A DNA stretch of 64,000 nucleotides from Gemmatimonadetes bacterium 2013_60CM_65_52 (GCA_002215645.1 NGFI01000005.1:240678-304677), one strand, 5' to 3'. Shown: positions 26,901 through 33,871, numbered from the stretch's first letter. Notes: a model not told the origin generated them from the letters alone. A program made the numbers and translations.

Positions 26901-28245
26901 CGTTGTCCGCGCGCGAGCGCTCAAGCAAGGCGTCCACCAGTGATGCGCGCTGCGAGCGAGAACCGATGTCGGTGGCTTTGAGGACAACATCGGGGTCGCG
27001 CGCCGCGATGTGCCGTAGCAGACCGATTCCGTATTCCGCGGCTCGCGCCGCCGTTTCATGCAGCTGCGGCACAATGCGTTCAGCACCGCGTTGCCGAGAA
27101 AACATGATGCTGCGCACTTGCTCCCAGGCGAGACGGTGCTGCCATATGTACCACGCGGCCAGGTGCTCGGCGAATGTCTGGTGGGCGAAGCCTATGCGAG
27201 AGCCACTCTTGGCCGCGAAGAGCGCGCAGTGTAGGACCTCTAAAACGTGCTCTCTGCGAAGTGCAATGCGAACGCCGCCGGCGGTCTCACGGCGTCCACC
27301 GAGCAGGTCGCTAATGCGTACATCACTGCTCGGGATGTCCCCGTAGTCAGCATCGACCCAGACCGAGCTTCGGTTGGCGAACATGAGCACGAATGCGATG
27401 CGAGCAGCGATCGCGAGACGTTCTTCAGCCTCAAGCGCTCCCGTGCGACGCGAGGCTTGACGGCTGGCGCTTTCCTCCGTGGCGAGGAGTAGGCAGCCAT
27501 TGTTGTACAAAGCGCGTCGCGACCGGGCGAGGGTGCCGTGATGCTGGTAAGTGGTTAGCAAGAGCCGCAGCGCGACCGGACGCGTCGCCAAGGAGCCCGC
27601 GTGTCGGTCACGTATGGCGGATATGAGGTGATCGGGTTGCGCGATGCCCTCGGCCAAAGCCGCGCTCTGGACGTCTTCCAGTCTCAGCGGGGCGAGTGTG
27701 AGTGACTGTGCCCAATCCATGCGCCACCGTGCTGCGATTGCTTCGGTTAACTGCTTCGGCCAGTCGGCGGTGCGACTCACCAGCCTGAAATGAAGGCGCT
27801 CGGTTGGCAGGTTTTCGAGAAACTCTGCTATTGTCGTGCTGAGAGTTGCGAAGCCGAGCAGACCTTCATCTAGGCTGTCCAGGAAGAGCGTCAGCCGGTA
27901 GCCACCCTCTAGCCAAGCCCGGAATACAGCCGTGTCCTGCACCTTTTCCTTGAAAGCCGCGCGTGAGTCGATGTCGCGAAGCTGGACGAACATTGCGACG
28001 TCGGCGTCGGACAACCCTGCTTCAACCGCCGCGAAGGCAGTGGCAACTTCTGTGCTCTTTCCGCTTCCAGGCTGCCCGAGCAGAATCAAGCAGGGATGTG
28101 CTGCAAGCTCAGACAGGGTGAAGAGCTTGCTCCCGAGCATCTTCGCGACGAGGCTGTCCCGATCGTACAGAAAGCCATCCTCGGTGAGACGAGGCTCGGT
28201 ATCCGACGGGTGCCAAAACCGCTGCCATTCATAGTGTTTGCCCAT
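23947..28245 (-). CDS. STAND/NACHT-type ATPase with helical repeats and C-terminal PD-(D/E)XK nuclease
   Basis: The 1432-residue protein has three parts. Residues about 50-370 form a STAND P-loop ATPase with Walker A GQPGSGKST (57-65), Walker B LTLFLDSLDEG (118-128), a sensor-like LVSRTADW (155-162) and the NACHT-associated FAHQTFAEHLAAWYI near 355-370. A long helical-repeat region of about 850 residues follows and could sense a target. The last 150 residues hold a PD-(D/E)XK nuclease: RTDITVF (D1300), IVLEVKCSW (E1323, K1325) and Q1339 in DVQLVGDYL. Avs-type antiviral STAND proteins carry their nuclease at the N-terminus, so this is the reverse order. It is the first gene of a pair with DUF4238 and lies upstream of hsdMSR. 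A defence role is inference from architecture and context. Confidence 0.8.
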   Translation of the reverse strand: MGKHYEWQRFWHPSDTEPRLTEDGFLYDRDSLVAKMLGSKLFTLSELAAHPCLILLGQPGSGKSTEVATAFAAVEAGLSDADVAMFVQLRDIDSRAAFKEKVQDTAVFRAWLEGGYRLTLFLDSLDEGLLGFATLSTTIAEFLENLPTERLHFRLVSRTADWPKQLTEAIAARWRMDWAQSLTLAPLRLEDVQSAALAEGIAQPDHLISAIRDRHAGSLATRPVALRLLLTTYQHHGTLARSRRALYNNGCLLLATEESASRQASRRTGALEAEERLAIAARIAFVLMFANRSSVWVDADYGDIPSSDVRISDLLGGRRETAGGVRIALRREHVLEVLHCALFAAKSGSRIGFAHQTFAEHLAAWYIWQHRLAWEQVRSIMFSRQRGAERIVPQLHETAARAAEYGIGLLRHIAARDPDVVLKATDIGSRSQRASLVDALLERSRADNVAASAGYTNDILARLDHPQLAVQLQPVLSNAKDHTEARKFAADLAGACRCSSLANVLATIALDASEPFLLRYDAIVALARLAVASATQRMVPIAVDPPADDDDDLLKGTALSLTWPDFLSAEQLFGALSTPKRSNLSGTYQRFLADLGASLSRDDLPTALSWARQHAMADGYVGTCVSGILRRAWEHIDLPEVLAGFSAIAYDRLRQYRPIVADEREGLLNGRHHDEPSFAEQLADDTTRRRLLAERLLNMADDREVITLLHSEQTILAASDIEWVVARLAGTHEASRRRTLIAAVRMLFYSSRAPEAAYEPIFRVAQTLGQDDLRHEFADFLDGIVLDSPRATELRDQQASMLKWQQRKDDDRPAYPPTLAKIVSYLDRFDAGESEAWWYLCTYLARNAEGTLEDRNYIAVDRQAGWQLLDAGTEERVVGAASGYVRVWKPKLDEWVGKNLIYHPDLAGIRALHLLYSRERSRLPSERDQGWAIWGPAMIAQTVYDSRDHDADQVLLARAFRAAPDALWPVLAQVIRNEDGTGHGLFALSRLEQMWLAGLGERLLSFLGQMRLSARSTEQLLHELLARDVEGAQDYASELFSRLKSPDDGERQLVFVAARALIRSSSALGHSLIWPAMQADANFGRDLLLSLAENRDWLIPNILATWGEYHVGELYLWLEHQFPSSQDPNPETVFSPWPRYNIGHWRRQLLNALEHAGTWEAVQALQRIYEELPWPGHAYALRDGRAAAWRSTWQPPAPAHLLRMIDSTTVRLVRDGHELLRVVNESLYRFQGELIGTTPLVRTLWHPLPWRRWRPRDEGELADALERHLVVDLKTRGIVAGREVVIRRGAGDGVSGSRTDITVFAVTPGSSEHSFDSVSIVLEVKCSWSPDVLTALDVQLVGDYLQNNQRTRHGIYVVGWYDSPVWDPRDQRRKRNFGQGLQALLVRVQRQARAASQRGLYVLAGVLDVSLERSMLRPTRPVARKARRTMAP

Positions 28246-28364
28246 TTCTAGCTATGCCATGAGCACGAGGAAGGCGTCGACTTGGCCCGCATACCGCGCG
28301 ATTCTTCGCGCCCGTACATCGGATCGGATAGGATGCGCATGCTCGAATGCCGATGCCAGCAAGT

Positions 28365-28673
28365 TTACAGCATGCGAGTAAGAGCGCGAAGGAACTTGAG
28401 CAGCATCTCCGGAGAAAAGCTCCCGTTAGTGATGCCAGATTGTTCCCAGAGTTGGAAGACGCGGCTTTCCTTCTCGTTTGGTCTGCGACCACCGCCACCG
28501 CCGCCGCCGCACATGCCGGCAGCGAGTTGGAGGTCCACGCCCCCTTGAGCCACGCGTACACGAACGCAGGGCCTCTCCGCATCGCGTTGCGCAGCGCGAA
28601 ACTCTCGCTTGATCCATTCCTCGTTCGCCAGCTCGAGGTCCCGGCTGGCCTGCCCAATCGTGATGGTGATCAT
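28365..28673 (-). CDS. Small Gly-rich protein paired with DUF3892
   Basis: The 102-residue product (MITITIGQASRDLELANEEW) has an N-terminal beta-strand start and a helix with the charged segment IKREFRAAQRDAERPCVRV. A central Cys-plus-seven-Gly tract (MCGGGGGGGRR) follows, then a C-terminal helix pair (EKESRVFQLWEQSGI, FSPEMLLKFLRAL). It starts in the stop of the DUF3892 gene (ATGA overlap). The longer open frame upstream is the DUF3892 gene read out of frame. It lies 119 bases before the STAND-nuclease on the same strand. I know of no function. Translational coupling and the well-formed domains support a real gene. Confidence 0.7.
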   Translation of the reverse strand: MITITIGQASRDLELANEEWIKREFRAAQRDAERPCVRVRVAQGGVDLQLAAGMCGGGGGGGRRPNEKESRVFQLWEQSGITNGSFSPEMLLKFLRALTRML

Positions 28674-28963
28674 GTTGGGCACTCCGGGAGCTTCAGCAGG
28701 TTGTCCTTGGGCGTGAAGTCGGGGCGGGTCTTCACGTACTTCGTTCCGCGACTGGTGACGGCGGTGATCACGTCTACCTTTACCGTCCCGACTTGCACGT
28801 AGGCAGAATTGCCCCGCACCGACAGCCAATCGTACATCTGGAGACGCGTCGATCGACCCTTCTCGGCGGACCCGTCCATGACCCATCCCAGGTGTGAGAT
28901 CGCCTCGTGTGGCTCCTCGTGGTATCCGCCAGCTTTGTTGATGCACGTGATGCGAATAGCCAT
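28670..28963 (-). CDS. DUF3892 domain protein
   Basis: The 97-residue protein matches the small DUF3892 family from end to end: MAIRITCINKAGGYHEEPHE, AISHLGWVMD, the STRLQMYDWL helix, GNSAYVQVG, RGTKYVKTRPD and the final KDNLLKLPEC. The family has no known function and is often seen in mobile or defence contexts. The start has an excellent ribosome site (GAGGAGGG about 8 bases upstream). It is the first gene of the cluster that leads through the Gly-rich protein to the STAND-nuclease and restriction genes. It lies just downstream of a palindrome that overlaps a possible promoter. Confidence 0.85.
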   Translation of the reverse strand: MAIRITCINKAGGYHEEPHEAISHLGWVMDGSAEKGRSTRLQMYDWLSVRGNSAYVQVGTVKVDVITAVTSRGTKYVKTRPDFTPKDNLLKLPECPT

Positions 28964-29039
28964 GGTTCGTTGCCCTCCTCAACACCAGATCATCGGCGGC
29001 GGGTGCGGCCGTCTCGCAGCGCTTCCCATTGCGGAGGGC

Positions 29040-29078
29040 GTTAGGTTAACACCTAACGAATGGCGCCGCAGTTTTCAA
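29040..29078 (-). promoter_or_regulatory. Possible promoter with overlapping perfect palindrome (operator)
   Basis: On the minus strand, TTGAAA (29073-29078) and TAGGTG (29050-29055) are 17 bases apart, a standard -35/-10 spacing, though the -10 match is weak. The -10 lies inside GTTAGGT-TAAC-ACCTAAC (29040-29057), a perfect 7-bp inverted repeat. It is about 77-94 bases upstream of the DUF3892 start, with the strong ribosome site between. A half-site CCTAAC also lies 18 bases upstream of the XRE gene (30145-30150), so the XRE regulator may bind both. Confidence 0.5.
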
Positions 29079-29097
29079 GGGGGCCCCCTGGTGGGTC

Positions 29098-29808
29098 TCA
29101 GATGAGCCCTGCCTCCTCCACCGCGAAGCCATGCTGACGCAGGCCAATGGCGAGCGCTTCAGCCGACAGGCCGAAGACATCGCAGAGCGGCGGATGACCG
29201 TTTATTTCGGCGCGTGCAAGGAGCGCCGAGTGCTCAGGCAGAGTCGACGACCTCAGGTTCCATGGTGCGTCGCGTCTCGCGACGGGTCGATCATTGAAGC
29301 GAAGTGAAAACTCTTCGCGCAGGTACTCAGGGTCGAGCAGGAGAGCGATGGCGAACCGGTTCGCCTGCCACTCTTCGCGTGCGACCGGTTGACGGTGGTC
29401 TGGAAACACTGAGCGCTCGAGAGAGACCAAGACGCTGTCATCTGACAGGTGTTCGAACAGGTCGAGCGCACCGAGACTTGCCAAAAAAAGGGGGCGATGG
29501 AGCGTCCAATGCCCAAGCTCATGGGCGACCGTGAAGCGGTATCTCCCGTCCACGCCGTCCTGCTTCAAGACTCTGTGAATCTCAATCTTGCCTGTGATGG
29601 GAAGAGTGCGCCCAAGGACGACGTGTCCGTTGTGAGTCGGAATGTCGCACTCATCGTCAAAGGAGAGGCGATCTCTCTCGCTCAGGTAGTCGCAAACCAG
29701 CTCCTCGAGATTGACCCGCCGCTCACGAGCCTGCGCGCCAAACGCGGCGTGGAGAAGTCGACGCGCTTGGACATCGATCTGCTCTTTGGTGAGCCAAGGG
29801 TAGTCCAT
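29098..29808 (-). CDS. ImmA/IrrE-family metallopeptidase
   Basis: The 236-residue protein has the zinc-peptidase signature HELGH (in FTVAHELGHWTLHRP). A downstream Glu in REEWQANRFAIALLL gives the third zinc ligand, and the HExxH spacing is typical of the COG2856 ImmA/IrrE family. In mobile elements and phages these proteases cleave or remove a partner XRE repressor when DNA damage or another signal arrives. The XRE gene lies 3 bases upstream on the same strand, the classical arrangement. The target is therefore probably that repressor, which could switch the defence cluster. Confidence 0.9.
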   Translation of the reverse strand: MDYPWLTKEQIDVQARRLLHAAFGAQARERRVNLEELVCDYLSERDRLSFDDECDIPTHNGHVVLGRTLPITGKIEIHRVLKQDGVDGRYRFTVAHELGHWTLHRPLFLASLGALDLFEHLSDDSVLVSLERSVFPDHRQPVAREEWQANRFAIALLLDPEYLREEFSLRFNDRPVARRDAPWNLRSSTLPEHSALLARAEINGHPPLCDVFGLSAEALAIGLRQHGFAVEEAGLI

Positions 29809-29811
29809 CTC

Positions 29812-30126
29812 CTAGCCTTCGAGCAGCCTGCGCTGATCGTCTAGTGACATCTCTTTGACCTTCCGAAACAGCGCCACCTCCTGAGCGGACTCTGGCCGCA
29901 AATCCTTCGGCAGGCGACGTGCGAGGGCGAAAAGCTCATCGGGGTTGATCCCGAGGGCGTTGCCAATCGCAAGGAGCGTCTCCTCCGAAGCGACGGGCGG
30001 CTGATCGTCCAGTTCGAGCTGTGTCAGGTAGGGAGCCGATCGATTGATGATTCGGGCGAACTCACGCAATTTGAATCCTTTCAGCTTGCGCTGTTCGCGT
30101 ATGAATGTTCCGAGCTCAGAGGGCAT
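29812..30126 (-). CDS. XRE-family repressor, partner of ImmA-like protease
   Basis: The 104-residue protein has an N-terminal Cro/C1 HTH (LGTFIREQRKLKGFKLREFA, with recognition region RSAPYLTQLELD) and a C-terminal tail (QEVALFRKVKEMSLDDQRRL). Such tails are where ImmA-type proteases act. It leads a two-gene operon with the protease 3 bases downstream. CCTAAC, half of the palindrome before the DUF3892 gene, lies 18 bases before its start, which suggests autoregulation and control of the main cluster. It could instead be the antitoxin of a toxin-antitoxin-like ImmA pair. Confidence 0.88.
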   Translation of the reverse strand: MPSELGTFIREQRKLKGFKLREFARIINRSAPYLTQLELDDQPPVASEETLLAIGNALGINPDELFALARRLPKDLRPESAQEVALFRKVKEMSLDDQRRLLEG

Positions 30127-30449
30127 GAGAACGTTTGGGAGATGCCTAACAGTACGTCGGCACGACGTGTGAGCGGAAGTAGAGACTGGCAGCGGGAAGA
30201 CTCAGCTACCGTCCAGCCAGGAGTACGAGTGCAGCAATCATCGCATTCGCGCCTTCGATGATGCGGGCGGTGGCACGAATGTGAAAGGGACCAGCGTGGA
30301 ACGCTGGCCCCTCCGGTACTCATGCACAATGTCAGGCAGACACGGGAGCCTTCAGCGGACACATGAGGACGAAACTGCTCACGCGTCTCAGCGCATAGAA
30401 TCGATTCCAGACTAGGACAGCCTCGGCGGACGTGTGCTGACAACGTCAA
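30127..30449. other. Non-coding right edge of the island, with a hairpin at 30286-30312
   Basis: I see no supported gene. A strong stem-loop lies at 30286-30312 (AGGG.CCAGCGT, loop GGA, ACGCTGG.CCCT; one mismatch). It has no T-tract, so it is not clearly a terminator. No trace of an integrase frame is visible on either strand. Confidence 0.5.
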
Positions 30450-30494
30450 CCGGTTTTCAAGACCGGTGCTTTCAACCACTCAGCCACCTGCCCA
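30450..30494. repeat. att-like direct repeat, right copy (tRNA-Ser 5' half)
   Basis: This is an exact 45-base copy of 12633-12677. It contains nucleotides 1-44 of tRNA-Ser(TGA) plus one upstream base, and the 3' half of a tRNA is absent. It marks the displaced original 5' half after island integration. Confidence 0.9.
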
Positions 30495-30556
30495 GCGCCT
30501 GAAAAGTCGCACGCCGGCCGCGATTGCGGCAGTGCGCGCGACCAGGGCGCCATGAG

Positions 30557-31489
30557 CTACGCCGTCGGCTTCACGTCAGGAACGTCGCGCCCACTCCGCT
30601 CCTTCATCGCTGACCGGAGCATCGTGACAGCGGTGTACAACACGACCACGACGACGAGCCACCGCAGTGGGACGAGCGGCAGACTCTTCACCAGAAACGC
30701 GGCGATGAGCACGGCGGGAATGCCCCCGATGGCGAGGCCGATGACGGTGCGCGCATCGTACGCGCGCTCGCGGATGAACCGCACGCTCGCCGTCGGCATG
30801 AGAAACGCGCACGAGCCCATCATGATGGGGAACGCCGCCTTGGGATCCATGCCGAGCAGATAGATGAGAATCATGCACGGGGCATAGAGCCCGATTCCCA
30901 TGGTCATGAGCGCGCCGAGCGCGAAGTTGCCGATCACGCCGATGGCCAGGGAAACTCCGGTAAGCCGCAGCTCCGTGCCGCCTCCGGGCATCAGGCTCAG
31001 TTGCGCGGCAACCATGAGCGTGGCGGCGACCAACAGCGCGATGCCCATGCCGGTCTGCACGCGCGAACGCTGCCATCGTGCCACGACGCCCGCGCCGAGC
31101 CATGAGCCGAGCACCGCGGCGGCGATCATCAGGATGAGCGTGGTCGATTCGACCGGCACGAGCCGCGTGAAGATGTAGGCCTGCGCCACGGTCGGCAGCG
31201 TATGGCCGATGTTCAGCGTGCCGGGAATTCGTTCGTCGCGCACCATCTTCCATTGCCGGAAGATGGCCGTGCTCGTCGCGAACGAGCCGATGCCGAGCGT
31301 GTCGAAGAAATTGGTGACGAACCCCGCCACGATGCCGCCGGGCGTTGGCTTGTTCGTTTCACCGGTTTCGGCATGGTGACGCCGCAGACCGCGAACGAGC
31401 ACGATGAGATAGAGCACCGACACGATCGCCAGCGCGGCGAGCAGGATGGTCTTCGCGTCGAGAGCGATCGGGGCGGCGTCGGCTTGCAT
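30557..31489 (-). CDS. TSUP (TauE/SafE-like) membrane permease
   Basis: The 310-residue protein has about 8-9 hydrophobic helices and the two repeated TSUP blocks: GGIVAGFVTNFFDTLGIGSF near residue 55, and ALGALMTMGIGLYAPCMILI near residue 175. TSUP proteins export sulfite or sulfonates or move organic anions across the inner membrane. The substrate cannot be told here. ATG 31489 follows the DUF2723 stop by 4 bases, with AGGTAGG as a good ribosome site inside the end of that gene. This is the last gene of the long minus-strand run, next to the island's right edge. The upstream open frame is a shadow. Confidence 0.88.
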   Translation of the reverse strand: MQADAAPIALDAKTILLAALAIVSVLYLIVLVRGLRRHHAETGETNKPTPGGIVAGFVTNFFDTLGIGSFATSTAIFRQWKMVRDERIPGTLNIGHTLPTVAQAYIFTRLVPVESTTLILMIAAAVLGSWLGAGVVARWQRSRVQTGMGIALLVAATLMVAAQLSLMPGGGTELRLTGVSLAIGVIGNFALGALMTMGIGLYAPCMILIYLLGMDPKAAFPIMMGSCAFLMPTASVRFIRERAYDARTVIGLAIGGIPAVLIAAFLVKSLPLVPLRWLVVVVVLYTAVTMLRSAMKERSGRDVPDVKPTA

Positions 31490-31493
31490 TTTC

Positions 31494-33821
31494 CTACCTG
31501 CGTTTGGACGGAAGCGATCGCGACCGGGCCGTGTCGCCCGCCGATGGAACCAGCAGCGGACTCTGCGACGGCGCTCGCGGAGCCGGCGTCGCAACCTCCA
31601 TCTGCGAGAGGAGATCGTTGAGCTTCACGCCGACTGCAACTCGCCGCGCCTGCGACATCACGCGCTGCGCGCCGGCGGTGTCGCCCTCGGACTGCAATAC
31701 CTCGGACAGCAGGACGCCCGTGGCGACGTACAGATATGGGATGCCGACCGAGGGGCGATCCACCCAGTCGTGCCGCGCGGCGAGGGACTTCGGCGCGACG
31801 AAGACACTGTCCCACAGCGTCAGCGATCGCTTGACGTCCACCCAGCCGGCACCGGGCACCATGAGAGTGTCTTTTCCCGGTCCCGTGGGCGGGACGAAGA
31901 CCTTGCTCGCGAGCCCCTGCGTCAACAGGTAGTTGCCGATGCCGAGCTCGTTGCCGTAGCCGGCGGACGTGCGGCTCAGATAGATGGGGCGGTCGCCGTA
32001 GGAGTCGGCGATCATGCGAAGCACGAAGATGTCGGCGCGCTGGAGCACGCCTTGAATGGAGAGCCGCTGCGGATCGATGGTGGCTCTGACTGGGCCACCC
32101 TGATACACCATCGGCCGATCGAGCTGGATGTATGCGGGCACGGAGTCGGCCTGCGCGATGCTCATGTGCAGCGGCGAGCCGGAAGGCTTTTTCCATTCGG
32201 CGTTACGATACACCGATGGGCCGGCCGCCTTGTCATACTCGAACACGGGACGCCGGATCAACTGCCGCGTGTACCAGTCGGTGTTGAGCAGCGACGTATT
32301 GGCGACGACGACGTCCTTGCGAATGCCCTCCACTTCCTGCGCATACCAGAGCGGGAATGTGTCGTTGTCGCCCACGGTGACGAGGACGCCGTAGGGCTCG
32401 ACGGAGTTGAGCAGATCGCGCGCGAAGTCCACGGTGTCGGTCTGACCGGCGCGCGACGCCGTGGTCCAGTTGGTAAAGAGCGGAATGAGCGCGAGTGCCA
32501 GAATGGGCGACGCCAGACGTAGCGCGGAGCTGGTCGGGCGCTCGTACGTCTCGCGACCTTCGGTTACCGTTTCTCGCGCGATGAGCGCGGCCACGGAATC
32601 CCACACGGCCACGAGGCCGAGCGCGGCCCACACGCCCCAGGCGGAGAAGCTCCAGAGATAGAAGTAGTCTCGGTCGCGGACCTCGCGGTTCACGCCGGTG
32701 AGCTCCGGATCCTGCGACGCACCGTACTTGAAGTTCAGATAGTAGATGAGCACGAGCGTCATCGTGAACATCAGCGACCCGAAGTACCAGAAGCTCCGCC
32801 TGTCGCGCTGATAATGCACGTAACCGCCGAGCAGCCCGAGGACGAGGAACAGCGCTGCAAGGCCGCTCTGCGCGAACGGGTGATCGTAGTGCGCGTCGCG
32901 AAGCCACTGCCACCGGAAGTACAGCCACCACATCCCGAGCTGGGCGGTGAACGGCGCCTGCCGCTCCGTCAGCTCGGGCTTGCCGTACTGGCCGCGGTTG
33001 AAGTTGTACATGAAGGCGTCATACGTGCCCGCACTCAGCGTACAGCTCACCTTGAGCCCCTCTCGGCAGGCGGTCGGCTCACCCTCGTTCAGCGCGGGGA
33101 AGTGCGCCGCCCGGATGGGCTGGATGGCAAACGGCGTGATGCCGAGAAACAGCGCGCCGAAGCAGGCGAGCAACAGACGCCAGCGGAGCAGCGTGCGGTA
33201 CTTCACGATGAGCACCGCAAGTCCGACGGCGGGCGCCGCGAGCATGCCTGCCATGTGGTTCGCGTAGCCGAGGCCGCAGAGGTAAGCGACGAGCACGAGG
33301 ATGCGATCGGCCTTGCGGCCATCGGGCTCATCGCACCAGCGGATCATCAGCCACGAGATGATCGCGATGCCCATGAGCGAGACGGTGTAGACCTTCTCGT
33401 TGACCACACTCTGATTCCACACGGTGAACGACGTCGCGCCGATGAGCGCCGCGAGCGAGCCGCCAAGAATGCGCTGCCAGCGCTGAGAGAACCAACTGAC
33501 GAGCACGCGCTCGGTGATGAGAAACCACATGCCCGCCGACACCGCGCTGCAGACCGCCGCCAGCACATTGATGCGCATGGCCACCGACTTCGCGATGGGC
33601 AGGATGGCAAAGACGCGCCCGATGAGCACGAACAGCGGATTCCCCGGTGGATGCGGGAGGCCGAGCGTGTACGCGGCGGTGATGTACTCGCTCGTGTCCC
33701 ACATGGCGGTGGATGGCGCGAGCGTGACGACATACAGCGCCAGTATCACCACGGAAACGACGGCCGCGGCAAGATAGGACGGGCGATAATCGAGATCAGA
33801 CGGCGGAGACGACGTCGCCAT
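31494..33821 (-). CDS. DUF2723 family membrane protein (glycosyltransferase-like)
   Basis: The 775-residue protein starts with about a dozen membrane helices and the DUF2723 signature WDTSEYITAAYTLG, followed by LPHPPGNPLFVLIGRVF. The early Asp-Glu pair resembles the catalytic loop of protein O-mannosyltransferases and other GT-C enzymes. The C-terminal 250 residues are soluble and periplasmic-type, with VTVGDNDTFPLWYAQEVEGI typical of the family. It probably glycosylates exported proteins or lipids, but this is inferred. ATG 33821 (MATSSPPSDLDYRP) is preferred. The upstream extension runs through the zinc-ribbon gene in another frame. Confidence 0.88.
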   Translation of the reverse strand: MATSSPPSDLDYRPSYLAAAVVSVVILALYVVTLAPSTAMWDTSEYITAAYTLGLPHPPGNPLFVLIGRVFAILPIAKSVAMRINVLAAVCSAVSAGMWFLITERVLVSWFSQRWQRILGGSLAALIGATSFTVWNQSVVNEKVYTVSLMGIAIISWLMIRWCDEPDGRKADRILVLVAYLCGLGYANHMAGMLAAPAVGLAVLIVKYRTLLRWRLLLACFGALFLGITPFAIQPIRAAHFPALNEGEPTACREGLKVSCTLSAGTYDAFMYNFNRGQYGKPELTERQAPFTAQLGMWWLYFRWQWLRDAHYDHPFAQSGLAALFLVLGLLGGYVHYQRDRRSFWYFGSLMFTMTLVLIYYLNFKYGASQDPELTGVNREVRDRDYFYLWSFSAWGVWAALGLVAVWDSVAALIARETVTEGRETYERPTSSALRLASPILALALIPLFTNWTTASRAGQTDTVDFARDLLNSVEPYGVLVTVGDNDTFPLWYAQEVEGIRKDVVVANTSLLNTDWYTRQLIRRPVFEYDKAAGPSVYRNAEWKKPSGSPLHMSIAQADSVPAYIQLDRPMVYQGGPVRATIDPQRLSIQGVLQRADIFVLRMIADSYGDRPIYLSRTSAGYGNELGIGNYLLTQGLASKVFVPPTGPGKDTLMVPGAGWVDVKRSLTLWDSVFVAPKSLAARHDWVDRPSVGIPYLYVATGVLLSEVLQSEGDTAGAQRVMSQARRVAVGVKLNDLLSQMEVATPAPRAPSQSPLLVPSAGDTARSRSLPSKRR

Positions 33822-33846
33822 GTTGGACACAGGGGTGAATAGCAGA

Positions 33847-33866
33847 CGCCCCGCGCAGGCGGGGCG
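33847..33866 (-). terminator. GC hairpin between zinc-ribbon gene and DUF2723 gene
   Basis: A perfect 8-bp stem (CGCCCCGC, loop GCAG, GCGGGGCG) lies 5 bases after the zinc-ribbon stop. There is no T-run, so it may attenuate rather than fully stop transcription before the DUF2723 gene. Confidence 0.4.
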
Positions 33867-33871
33867 GTGAA

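Larger units (their letters stand above)
12633..30494. mobile_element. tRNA-Ser genomic island carrying defence genes, no integrase seen
   Basis: The 17.9-kb segment is bounded by a perfect 45-bp direct repeat, with a complete tRNA at the left end and only its 5' half at the right end. This is the expected product of site-specific recombination into a tRNA gene. Nearly all content is accessory: a restriction-modification system, a STAND-nuclease, DUF proteins, an ImmA/XRE pair and a secreted orphan. Base composition is visibly less GC-rich in places. I looked in all frames for a tyrosine or serine recombinase, relaxase or phage genes and found none, so the element has lost its integrase, relies on another element, or was fixed by homologous exchange. 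Confidence 0.8.

Noticed and set aside
23947-28245. Known Avs-type protein
   Set aside because: Avs proteins have the effector at the N-terminus. Here the nuclease is at the C-terminus and a DUF4238 gene is coupled.
29079-29088. GGGGGCCCCC palindrome after the ImmA-like gene as terminator
   Set aside because: It has no loop and no T-tract, so it is more likely compositional.
30286-30312. Rho-independent terminator at the island edge
   Set aside because: The stem is strong, but there is no T-run on either strand, so I list it only as a hairpin.
30081-30479. 132-residue frame containing the tRNA half, a possible integrase remnant
   Set aside because: It has no recombinase motif (no R..HxxR..Y) and low-complexity, shadow-like residues.
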